Part shown: positions 1 to 6,368 of the stretch, in pieces
Numbering within the stretch: the first letter of the stretch is position 1
Layout of the letters: each line of letters begins with the position of its first letter
NCBI GenBank assembly: GCA_027077325.1
Contig: JALTGF010000161.1
Coordinates: 1 to 6,743 of the forward strand
DNA from: an archaeon
GTDB lineage: Archaea > Undinarchaeota > Undinarchaeia > Undinarchaeales > JALTGF01
Length of the DNA stretch: 6,743 nt
Direction: 5' to 3'
Position numbers and translations under genes: made by a program
Notes under the pieces: generated by a model
Databases searched by the model: none
What the model was told of the DNA's origin: nothing
Seen by the model: the letters and a program-made list of their open reading frames with translations, nothing else

Positions 1-722
1 TGGATTGACACAAGGATCTGTCCCTTTTCCAAGCCATAAATTCCCGCTGCCTTTTCATCAAAGATTTCATCAACATACTGAACCTCAGCGTAATGATTTC
101 CTGAGCCAAGAGTGCCTATCTGCTTAAACTGCCTTCTCTTCGCCTTATCTGACACGTTTTCTGGATTTGCCCCTGCAATTTTTCCATTTTCTTCAATGTA
201 CTCAAGATCCTCTTTAATTCCATACCCATAATCAATTGAAAATTCAGCACCTTTTACAAGAACCTCATCAATTTGGTCCATGTTAAGCTTTATTTTTCCG
301 GTTGAGCCAAGGCCTGCCGGAATGTTCTGGAAAAGCTTGTCTGCAAGTTCCTTTTTCTTTGGTTCAATATCCTCTTTTTTTAGTGGAGTTGCCATTGTAC
401 GAACTCCACAATTTATGTCAAAGCCAACTCCAGCAACAGAAATAACTCCTGTTTCAGTGTCAAATGCGGCAACCCCTCCAATTGGAAATCCATAGCCGGG
501 ATGGACATCTGGCATTGCCAAGCTTGCCTTTTGAATTCCAGGAAGTGCCGCGACATTATAAACCTGTCTTAAAGCGTTCCACTCCTTCCCTGCCTTCACA
601 TCATCAGTCAAGTGCTTAATTATTTCTTCGTCTCCGTAAATCCTGCCCGGGACTAGCATCTCCTCTTGCTTTGGGAGTTCCCAGACATACTCTCTAGTTT
701 GTTTAAGATTTAAGTCCATCAT
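1..722 (-). CDS. rtcB: RNA-splicing ligase RtcB (N-terminal half, cut by the window edge)
   Basis: RtcB is the GTP- and Mn2+-dependent ligase that joins RNA 2',3'-cyclic phosphate or 3'-phosphate ends to 5'-OH ends; in archaea it seals tRNA exons. 240 residues are visible and the reading frame stays open to the left edge, so roughly the second half of a protein of about 480 residues is missing. Visible family motifs are PDVHPGYGFPIGG at 71-83, VGFDINCGVR at 99-108 with metal ligands D102 and C105, and GTLGSGNHYAEVQ at 203-215 with N209 and H210. The frame ends at QILVSI plus CA, exactly where the HSGSRG motif with the next metal-binding His would start. Two in-frame ATGs are adjacent at 722 and 719. 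The first overlaps the archease stop as ATGA and the second as TGATG, so translation is very probably coupled to archease. The residues that guanylate the enzyme lie outside the window. The identification is firm and the exact start uncertain by one codon. Confidence 0.96.
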   Translation of the reverse strand, partial: MMDLNLKQTREYVWELPKQEEMLVPGRIYGDEEIIKHLTDDVKAGKEWNALRQVYNVAALPGIQKASLAMPDVHPGYGFPIGGVAAFDTETGVISVAGVGFDINCGVRTMATPLKKEDIEPKKKELADKLFQNIPAGLGSTGKIKLNMDQIDEVLVKGAEFSIDYGYGIKEDLEYIEENGKIAGANPENVSDKAKRRQFKQIGTLGSGNHYAEVQYVDEIFDEKAAGIYGLEKGQILVSI

Positions 723-1153
723 ACATCCACAACACATTGAATATAATACTTCTTAATACCTTTTTCCATCCTTTCAAAAAATTTAAGCCCTGAATATGTT
801 GCGCCTTTCACTTCAAGTTTTACTTGATGTTTTTCTTGGTCAAGTTTTTCTCCGCGAGCTTTTCCATTTAAAATATAACTGCTGTTTTTCTTTTCAATCT
901 TCACTTTAAATTCAGAAAATAGCATCTCTTTTATATCTTTCTCTGCAAGAAGTGCATTTAGCCACTCAACAAAAAGTTCTTCTATTCCTGGGGCAGTGCA
1001 TTTTACTGTTATTTCCTCTTTTGGCTCAATTTTTTCAAGGTCTGCCATAATCCCAAACATGGCCTTGGCTCCTTCCTCAAATGCCTCTCCTATGGTACTC
1101 CCAATCCCCAGGATGCCCATGTCCGCTTCGTGCTCAATATACTTAAAAGCCAT
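719..1153 (-). CDS. Archease, RtcB-activating protein
   Basis: Archease is a small protein that speeds RtcB guanylation and lets the ligase turn over many times. The 144-residue length fits the family. The start reads MAFKYIEHEADMGI, matching the usual H-x-(A/T)-D-x-G-I opening with metal-binding Asp at D11. A second conserved acidic region is MADLEKIE (D38), and the protein ends in CVVDV, with D143 as the C-terminal metal-site Asp. The usual KAVTYH motif reads KGATYS here (116-121), so the conserved His is replaced by Ser, a notable but not disqualifying change. Its stop overlaps the start of rtcB, the classic archaeal/bacterial archease-rtcB pairing, which confirms function by context. It lies 39 bases downstream of the ATPase gene with its own TATA-like box about 29 bases before the ATG and no Shine-Dalgarno, so a leaderless two-gene mRNA is likely. 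Confidence 0.95.
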   Translation of the reverse strand: MAFKYIEHEADMGILGIGSTIGEAFEEGAKAMFGIMADLEKIEPKEEITVKCTAPGIEELFVEWLNALLAEKDIKEMLFSEFKVKIEKKNSSYILNGKARGEKLDQEKHQVKLEVKGATYSGLKFFERMEKGIKKYYIQCVVDV

Positions 1154-1177
1154 AATTATTATATCTGTGCTCTTAAA

Positions 1178-1187
1178 CTTAAAAATA
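1178..1187 (-). promoter_or_regulatory. TATA-like box for archease-rtcB
   Basis: On the minus strand this reads TATTTTTAAG, centred about 29 bases before the archease ATG at 1153. Archaeal transcription starts roughly 25-27 bases from the TATA centre, so the mRNA would begin at or a few bases before the start codon. The bases just before the ATG contain no GGAGG-like site. The T-run could also help end the ATPase transcript. Prediction from spacing and composition only. Confidence 0.5.
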
Positions 1188-1192
1188 GTTTT

Positions 1193-3676
1193 CTAATATT
1201 CTTCCTTTGTAATCTTGTCAATTGCGTATGCAATTGCAATACCTAGGGCAAATCCTCCTGTGGTCCCTACAATCAGGATAACCCACGGATAAAGCCCAAT
1301 TGGGACTACTTTAAATTCCTTCGATAATGGTGAATAAATTAGGATTAATTGCAGTGCTAGTGATGCTGCAAGAGAATAAACCAAAAACTTATTTGCAAGC
1401 CAATCTCTCAATGATGACAGTTTTTCATTGTATCTAATTACTCCAATTCGGACAAACTCATACATTATAAATCCTGTAAATAGCACAGTTCTTGCTACGC
1501 TTAATCCAAATGGAAGCGCTGCAAAGAATGTGGCAAGAATAACCAATGATTTCTTTGTGCCAATCCCTCCAATAAGCATTGCAAGTTTCTTGTTTATGAT
1601 CCCCTCTTCTCTCTTCCTTGGTTTTCTCTTCATAACATCTGGCCTGGGTGGGTCAATAGATAGTGCCAGGGCTGGAAGTCCATCTGTAATTAGGTTAATC
1701 CATAGAATTTGAACAGGATAAAGTAGTATAAATGGGAAAAATATAGTCGCTAAAAGGACAACTGCAACTTCTGCAACATTGCAAGTCAATAAATAATCAA
1801 CAAACTTTCTTATGTTGTCAAAAATCCGCCTACCTTCTTTTATGGCATTTCTTATGGTTGCAAAATTGTCATCAAGCAAAATTATATCAGACGCTTCCTT
1901 TGCAACTTCAGTTCCCTTGATCCCCATTGAGATTCCGACATCTGCTTTTTTAAGTGCAAGGGAATCATTTACGCCATCACCAGTCATTGCAACTATATGG
2001 TCTTCCTTTTGCAATGCTTCCAAAATCCTTAACTTATGGAATGGATTTGTTCTTGCAAACACATTCACGCCTCTCCTTAAAATCTCCCTTAACTTAACCT
2101 CATTCATCTTGTCTATCTCTGATCCAACAACAACTCCTGCCTTTGTCCTGATCCCAACTTCATCTGCAATTGCTTTTGCTGTCTTTGGATTATCTCCGGT
2201 AATCATTATAATCCTAATACCTGCGGTATGGCACTCCTTTACTGCTTCTTTTACTTCTGGCCTTGCAGGATCTGAAAGAACTGCCAAACCGACAAAGACC
2301 AAATTTTTCTCTAGTGGCTTTTTGTTTTCTTTGTATGCAAGCGCTAAAACTCTATAACCTTTGCTTGCGAGTTCCTCGTTTTTCCTAAGTATCTTTTGCT
2401 TTAAGTTTTCTGTAATTGGCAACTCTTTCCCATTTTTAAATGCTCGGTTTGACTTGCTAACAATAACCTCCGGGGCTCCTTTTGAAAAAACAATCTTCTT
2501 TCCTTCAATTTCAGTGACAACCGTCATCATTTTTCGTTTAGAACTAAATGGGATCTCCATAACTCTCTTTCCGCCTAAAACAACGGAGTTCATTGCAAAT
2601 TGCTTAAGTGCAATGTCTGTTTCATCTCCAATCCACTTTTCTACTTTTTTATTAAGTGCTCTCTCTGAATCATTGCAGTAATAACAAATCTTTAAGGCAA
2701 GATCTTGTGCTTTTTTGTGATCTTTTAAAAACCAGACATTATGGACTTTCATCTTCCCTTCTGTAATTGTCCCTGTCTTATCTGTACAAATGACATCTAC
2801 TGAACCAATTGACTCAGTAATCGCTAATCTCCTAACCAATGCATTTCTTCTTACCATTTGTCTTGCGCCCAATGAAAGTGCAATGGTTGTAACTGCCGGC
2901 AAATCCTCTGGAATTGCAGCCACTGCAAGTGAAATTGCAATTAAGAAACTTTCAAATATCCCAAACTTTTGAAGCCCTACTATAAATGTTACAACAATGA
3001 CAAGAGAAGTAAGAATCACTATTTTTTTAGTGAATTTTCTCATATGCATCTGAAATGGCGTATTTGTTTCTTCAATCTCTTGCATTTTTGATGCAATCTT
3101 TCCAATCTCGGTGGCCATTCCAGTTGCAAATACCTTTGCATACGCCTTTCCAATATAAACAGGACACCCAGAAAATATTTTATCTTCCTTAAACTTCTTG
3201 ACTGATTTTGATTCCCCGGTTAAAATTGATTCATCAATTTCTAAATTCCCGTCAATAATTCTTGCATCAGCAGGTATGACATCCCCTCCTTTAAGAACAA
3301 TTATATCATCTGGAACAATCTCAGTGGCTTTAATCTCTTGCTCTTTTCCATCCCTAATCACTCTTGCATTTGGGGTTGCAAGTTTTTGAAGCGCTTCTAC
3401 TGCTTTTTCTGCCTTATAGTCCTGAACAAATCCGGCAACGGCCGCAGCAAATACTATTGTTAAAATTAAAATTGAGTCAAAATAGTCTGTGTGCTTAAAA
3501 TAGTTTATTGACAATGAAATAACTGCTGCAGAAATAAGCAACAATATAATGGGAGAAGTAAATTGGGAGATAAACATCTTTACTGGGGAAACCCTTTTCT
3601 CTCTTTTAATCTTATTCTCCCCAAACTCCTGAAGCTTTTTCTTTGCTTCTTCCGAACTAAGCCCTTTATATCTCAT
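1193..3676 (-). CDS. P-type (P2A, Ca2+-type) cation-transporting ATPase
   Basis: A membrane pump that uses ATP to move a cation, most likely Ca2+ and possibly Mn2+, out of the cytoplasm. All core motifs are present in its 827 residues: LTGES at 152-156 (actuator domain), DKTGT at 299-303 with phosphorylated D299, KGAPE at 399-403 (nucleotide binding), TGDNP at 493-497 and TGDGVND at 565-571. About ten hydrophobic segments are visible: two near 40-60 and 68-86, two near 217-270, and six after 623. Residues matching the SERCA Ca2+ sites are present: E257 in M4, N633 and E636 in M5, N661, T664 and D665 in M6, and probably E740 in M8. The M4 motif is PEDLP rather than the usual PEGLP, and the hinge reads DSLAL instead of DAPAL. 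There is no heavy-metal-binding N-terminal domain, arguing against a P1B pump. An in-frame TAG six bases before the ATG fixes this as the first possible ATG start. The ion is inferred, not shown. Confidence 0.93.
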   Translation of the reverse strand: MRYKGLSSEEAKKKLQEFGENKIKREKRVSPVKMFISQFTSPIILLLISAAVISLSINYFKHTDYFDSILILTIVFAAAVAGFVQDYKAEKAVEALQKLATPNARVIRDGKEQEIKATEIVPDDIIVLKGGDVIPADARIIDGNLEIDESILTGESKSVKKFKEDKIFSGCPVYIGKAYAKVFATGMATEIGKIASKMQEIEETNTPFQMHMRKFTKKIVILTSLVIVVTFIVGLQKFGIFESFLIAISLAVAAIPEDLPAVTTIALSLGARQMVRRNALVRRLAITESIGSVDVICTDKTGTITEGKMKVHNVWFLKDHKKAQDLALKICYYCNDSERALNKKVEKWIGDETDIALKQFAMNSVVLGGKRVMEIPFSSKRKMMTVVTEIEGKKIVFSKGAPEVIVSKSNRAFKNGKELPITENLKQKILRKNEELASKGYRVLALAYKENKKPLEKNLVFVGLAVLSDPARPEVKEAVKECHTAGIRIIMITGDNPKTAKAIADEVGIRTKAGVVVGSEIDKMNEVKLREILRRGVNVFARTNPFHKLRILEALQKEDHIVAMTGDGVNDSLALKKADVGISMGIKGTEVAKEASDIILLDDNFATIRNAIKEGRRIFDNIRKFVDYLLTCNVAEVAVVLLATIFFPFILLYPVQILWINLITDGLPALALSIDPPRPDVMKRKPRKREEGIINKKLAMLIGGIGTKKSLVILATFFAALPFGLSVARTVLFTGFIMYEFVRIGVIRYNEKLSSLRDWLANKFLVYSLAASLALQLILIYSPLSKEFKVVPIGLYPWVILIVGTTGGFALGIAIAYAIDKITKEEY

Positions 3677-3696
3677 AAACTAAGTTAGTAGTCCCA

Positions 3697-3707
3697 TTAA
3701 TAAAAAG
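3697..3707 (-). promoter_or_regulatory. TATA-like box for the P-type ATPase gene
   Basis: The minus strand reads CTTTTTATTAA, centred about 26 bases before the ATPase ATG at 3676, inside the 47-base gap behind the kinase-like gene. The spacing suits a leaderless transcript. The run of five T may at the same time act as an oligo-T terminator for the upstream kinase-like gene. Prediction by position and composition. Confidence 0.5.
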
Positions 3708-3723
3708 TTTGCCCTTTTAGTTA

Positions 3724-4458
3724 CTATATATCTGTTGATCTAATCGCTTTCTTAAAGCTTCCCCTTCCATAGCCAGTTATAAATGAATCCCATACTTTTC
3801 CTCTGCTCTTCTCTCTAATGTCACTGATTATATCATGCATTTTATCAAGATCTGCTCTTCTATCATATATGCCAATTCTTAGTCTGCACCTTTCAAAATC
3901 TATAAAGTAAACCTGCTTGTTTTTAATGTCAATTATGAAGTCTACATCACTTTCAAGTCCTATATCTAGTTCATGAAGCTCTCTCAGCTTTTTTCCTAAA
4001 TTGTTTGCAATGTCAACAAGTGTTCCTGTTCTAACCTTAGTTAAGTCTAAATACTTGTAGTTGATCCCTGGCACAAATTCCCTTATTATAAATGTATAAT
4101 AACCAGACTTTAGGTATCCGTAAACTTTTCCTGTTAAGTCTGTCTTTCTTAACTTTTCAAGAACCTCTAATTCTCTTGACATAACTGTCCTCTTTAAAAA
4201 TAGTTCCCTCTTCACTTTGTTAACTTTTAATTCCATCAGTGCAACTCTTTCAGTTCCACTCATATCTATGTGTGTGATTAAACTATGCAGGTCTTGATGC
4301 CGTCTTAATTCGTTTTTAATTTTTGTTCCTGTTTTTCCAAAAGTTCTGCCTTTTCTTGACCATTCCCCTAATAAATTAATTAGTTTTTCAATATTCTCTG
4401 GAATCTTGTCAACCTCACTAATTGGCGTAAGTTTATCCTCTTGATAACCTAGTTTCAT
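3724..4458 (-). CDS. Atypical protein-kinase-fold protein (possible pseudokinase)
   Basis: 244 residues that look like a divergent member of the protein kinase-like fold, reminiscent of the archaeal predicted Ser/Thr kinases and RIO/Bud32-type small kinases. Visible kinase-like elements are a strand pair with candidate ATP-site Lys near 87-90, a helix RELEVLEKL at 95-103 that could carry the alpha-C Glu, a hinge-like IIREFVPG at 124-131, LRELHEL at 158-164, and VYFIDFERCR at 183-192, where DFE takes the place of DFG. The expected catalytic loop H-G/R-D-x4-N is not recognisable: after LHELDI comes GLESDVDFIID, in which only D171 could serve as catalytic Asp, and the downstream Asn is missing. 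The first about 60 residues are basic and helical with no clear match. It may be a kinase with an unusual loop, a small-molecule kinase or an inactive kinase. An in-frame TAG just upstream fixes the ATG as the earliest. It is divergent from RuBisCO and transcribed toward the ATPase gene. Substrate unknown. Confidence 0.62.
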   Translation of the reverse strand: MKLGYQEDKLTPISEVDKIPENIEKLINLLGEWSRKGRTFGKTGTKIKNELRRHQDLHSLITHIDMSGTERVALMELKVNKVKRELFLKRTVMSRELEVLEKLRKTDLTGKVYGYLKSGYYTFIIREFVPGINYKYLDLTKVRTGTLVDIANNLGKKLRELHELDIGLESDVDFIIDIKNKQVYFIDFERCRLRIGIYDRRADLDKMHDIISDIREKSRGKVWDSFITGYGRGSFKKAIRSTDI

Positions 4459-4477
4459 TTTCTAACCTGTGATTTTT

Positions 4478-4492
4478 CTTATAGAAATATTT
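4478..4492 (-). promoter_or_regulatory. TATA-like region for the kinase-like gene
   Basis: The minus strand carries AAATATTT followed by CTATAAG here, 21-34 bases before the ATG at 4458. Either could bind TBP, so the exact box is unresolved. The gene shares this 78-base divergent region with the RuBisCO promoter, and no operator-like inverted repeat is obvious other than the self-complementary AAATATTT itself. Confidence 0.4.
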
Positions 4493-4503
4493 TATCCGTG
4501 AAG

Positions 4504-4510
4504 TATATAA
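4504..4510 (+). promoter_or_regulatory. TATA box for RuBisCO
   Basis: TATATAA on the plus strand, the cleanest box in the window, with a purine-rich GTGAAG directly upstream that suits a TFB-recognition element. Its centre is 30 bases before the ATG at 4537, placing the transcription start a few bases before that ATG. It overlaps the codons that would follow a GTG start at 4498, so that start would be untranscribed from this promoter. Confidence 0.62.
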
Positions 4511-4536
4511 CCTGGTTTATTTTATTAGTTTATGAA

Positions 4537-5787
4537 ATGGGAACTTACCTCGACTTTGTAAACCTAAAATACACGCCAAAAGAAGGAGATCTAATCTGTT
4601 CTTTTTATCTTGAACCGTCTGAGGGCGTTTCATTGAAGAAAGCGGCTGGTGCTGTTGCAGCAGAGTCCTCAATAGGGACTTGGACCCATCTAAGCACTTT
4701 AAAGCCGTATATGCTAAATCTTGCTGCAACAGTCTTCTCAATAAAGGGCAACAACATAAAAGTTGCTTATCCTGCTAGACTTTTTGAGCCGGGAAACATG
4801 CCAAATATCCTTAGTGGCATTGCTGGAAACATTTTTGGAATGAAAGCAGTAAAAAATCTCAGATTAAACAATATCTCTTTTCCTAAAAAAATTGTCAAGA
4901 GCTTTAAGGGGCCAAAATATGGAATTCCAGGGGTTAGGAAAATTTTAAAAGTTTATGATAGGCCACTTTGTGGAACAATTGTAAAGCCAAAAATTGGTTT
5001 AAACTCTTCAGACCACGCAAAGGTTGCTTATAACGCTTGGGTTGGTGGACTGGACATCGTCAAGGATGATGAAAATCTTGCAAGCCAAAGTTTTAACAAG
5101 TTTGAAACTCGACTTAGTAAAGTTTTTGCTGCAAAGCAGAAAGCAGAGAAAGAAACAGGGGAAAAGAAAATTTACATGATTAATGTTACTGCTGAAACAA
5201 AAGAAATGTTGCGCCGAGCAAAGCTTGTTGAGGACTATGGAAATGAGTACGCTATGGTTGACATAATAACAACTGGTTGGTCTGCGCTTCAATCTTTGAG
5301 AAATGAAAACTTTAACTTAGTCCTGCACGCACACCGCGCAATGCACGCGGCATTTACAAGAAATCCCAAGCATGGAATCTCAATGAGTGTTGTTGCGCTT
5401 CTTGCAAGGATCGTTGGCATGGACCAGTTGCACATAGGGACTGTAGTTGGAAAAATGTTTGAAAATAAAAAAGAAGTTGCTGAAAATGTTGAATCCCTTA
5501 AAAAAGAATTGTATGGGCTAAAGCCTGTATTTCCTGTGTCTTCCGGAGGGTTGCATGCGGGAATGGTTCCTGCACTCGTAAAGTTCTTTGGGAAAGATGT
5601 TATTATTCAAGCAGGCGGTGGGGTCCACTGGCATCCAAAAGGAAGCAAATATGGTGCTATGGGCTTGCGGCAGGCAGTTGATGCTACTGTCAAAGGAATT
5701 CCTCTTAAAGAATATGCCAAGACACATAAAGAATTACGTGATGCAATAAACAAGTTTGGGGTTTATACTGGAAAACGGCAAATCTAA
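4537..5787 (+). CDS. rbcL: Form III-like RuBisCO large subunit
   Basis: Ribulose-1,5-bisphosphate carboxylase; in archaea form III types usually consume RuBP made from AMP or nucleosides, giving 3-phosphoglycerate. From the ATG at 4537 the protein has 416 residues. Active-site equivalents (spinach number in brackets) are E43 (60), T48 (65), N98 (123), K150 and K152 (175, 177), carbamylated K176 (201), D178 (203), E179 (204), H266-R267 (294-295), H299 (327), loop-6 K306 (334), S336-G337-G338 (379-381) and GGG 360-362. All catalytic residues are therefore kept, and an active enzyme is expected rather than a RuBisCO-like protein. Two oddities are loop 6, reading GTVVGKMFEN where GKLEG or GKMEG is usual, and a phosphate loop reading GGGVHWHP rather than GGGTLGHP. 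A longer frame from GTG 4498 adds 13 residues that look like a membrane anchor, but this stretch overlaps the TATA box and is probably not translated. No AMP phosphorylase or ribose-1,5-bisphosphate isomerase gene is in view. Subform (III-a, III-b, III-like) needs a tree. Confidence 0.94.
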   Translation: MGTYLDFVNLKYTPKEGDLICSFYLEPSEGVSLKKAAGAVAAESSIGTWTHLSTLKPYMLNLAATVFSIKGNNIKVAYPARLFEPGNMPNILSGIAGNIFGMKAVKNLRLNNISFPKKIVKSFKGPKYGIPGVRKILKVYDRPLCGTIVKPKIGLNSSDHAKVAYNAWVGGLDIVKDDENLASQSFNKFETRLSKVFAAKQKAEKETGEKKIYMINVTAETKEMLRRAKLVEDYGNEYAMVDIITTGWSALQSLRNENFNLVLHAHRAMHAAFTRNPKHGISMSVVALLARIVGMDQLHIGTVVGKMFENKKEVAENVESLKKELYGLKPVFPVSSGGLHAGMVPALVKFFGKDVIIQAGGGVHWHPKGSKYGAMGLRQAVDATVKGIPLKEYAKTHKELRDAINKFGVYTGKRQI

Positions 5788-5793
5788 TTTTTT
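5788..5793 (+). terminator. Oligo-T terminator after RuBisCO
   Basis: Six T immediately follow the RuBisCO TAA, without a hairpin, as expected of archaeal intrinsic termination. The tract runs into the stop codon of the convergent gene, whose stop is only 4 bases away. The minus strand has no comparable T-run just past that gene's stop, so its transcript may end inside RuBisCO antisense sequence. Confidence 0.5.
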
Positions 5794-6346
5794 AAAACCA
5801 TCGCCCAAATCGTATCTCTGGATATCTCCCAAACCATCCAATTGAGGGATTCTTTTTCAATTCCCAATCTTTCTTGAATGTTTCCATAAAATGTTTCTTA
5901 AATGGGACAATCCACTGCCTAAATTCTTTGTCAGGTATCATTGCAAATTTATTTCTCATATTGCATTTCACAAGCAACCACACGCGATACATTAAAATTG
6001 TAAGTTTAAAGTTTTCTCTGCATTCCCTTTTCCTTCTTAATTCTCTTAAGATTTCAGAGAACCATTCAAAACTTTCTTTTTCAAGTTCTCTTGTTTCTCT
6101 AAACCCTTCAAGTAGCCAATGGTATTTTAGCAATGAAGCGAGTTCTTCTTTAAATTTTATTTCCTTAACTCTTAATTTCTCAAGAAGCCGATTTGCAGTA
6201 TCTTCATAAACTTTATCTTCCTGCAAAAAACTTTTTTTCTCTGGATAAACCTTTAAAAGAATCTCTATCAATCTCTTTTGAATTTTGCTGTCTATCTCAA
6301 TTCGATAGTTTGTCTCGTCTAGTCTAGCCTCATTGACCTCAATCAT
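5792..6346 (-). CDS. Hypothetical protein, helical, Trp-rich, basic
   Basis: 184 residues of a family I do not recognise. The sequence is predicted to be mostly helical, with strongly alternating Lys/Arg and Glu in the first 110 residues (for example LLEKLRVKEIKFKEELASLL at 54-73), then a more hydrophobic stretch LTILMYRVWLLVK at 115-127 that is too short and too flanked by charge to call a membrane helix with confidence. There are seven Trp (77, 95, 123, 145, 161, 171, 183), two Cys (109, 128) that do not form a metal-binding pair, and an aromatic-basic tail GWFGRYPEIRFGRWF at 170-184. No signal peptide or catalytic motif is seen. An in-frame TGA two codons before the ATG and a TATA-like box 26 bases upstream support this start. 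It converges on RuBisCO and is divergent from the GTPase, so it probably forms its own transcription unit. Real gene status rests on length, start context and balanced composition. Confidence 0.75.
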   Translation of the reverse strand: MIEVNEARLDETNYRIEIDSKIQKRLIEILLKVYPEKKSFLQEDKVYEDTANRLLEKLRVKEIKFKEELASLLKYHWLLEGFRETRELEKESFEWFSEILRELRRKRECRENFKLTILMYRVWLLVKCNMRNKFAMIPDKEFRQWIVPFKKHFMETFKKDWELKKNPSIGWFGRYPEIRFGRWF

Positions 6347-6368
6347 AATTCAAATGTGTTCTTTTTCC

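Noticed and set aside
280..495. Plus-strand 71-codon frame opposite rtcB
   Set aside because: Lies wholly within the conserved RtcB reading frame on the other strand; Pro/Ser/Phe-rich composition typical of an antisense shadow.
996..1196. Plus-strand 66-codon frame opposite archease
   Set aside because: Shadow of archease; its tail runs through the archease promoter.
1428..3389. Five plus-strand frames (94, 181, 106, 60 and 63 codons) opposite the P-type ATPase
   Set aside because: All are antisense to a motif-complete ATPase and have Ser/Ile/Leu-rich, motif-free sequences; the longest (1812-2357) has no promoter-like context of its own.
3673..3697. Five-codon upstream ORF (ATG GGA CTA CTA ACT TAG) before the ATPase
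   Set aside because: Starts inside the predicted TATA region, so it would lie upstream of the transcript; probably chance.
4498..4536. N-terminal signal anchor on RuBisCO
   Set aside because: Only appears if translation starts at GTG 4498, which overlaps the TATA box; RuBisCO is a soluble enzyme.
4517..5727. Three minus-strand frames (74, 94 and 69 codons) opposite RuBisCO
   Set aside because: Antisense to a full-length RuBisCO with all active-site residues; the Cys/Phe/Ser-rich sequences are not protein-like.
5874..6209. Plus-strand 111-codon frame opposite the hypothetical protein
   Set aside because: I considered whether this strand was the true gene. Its Ser/Leu/Phe-rich composition looks like an antisense translation, whereas the minus-strand product is well balanced and has a TATA-like box and an upstream in-frame stop that fix its start.
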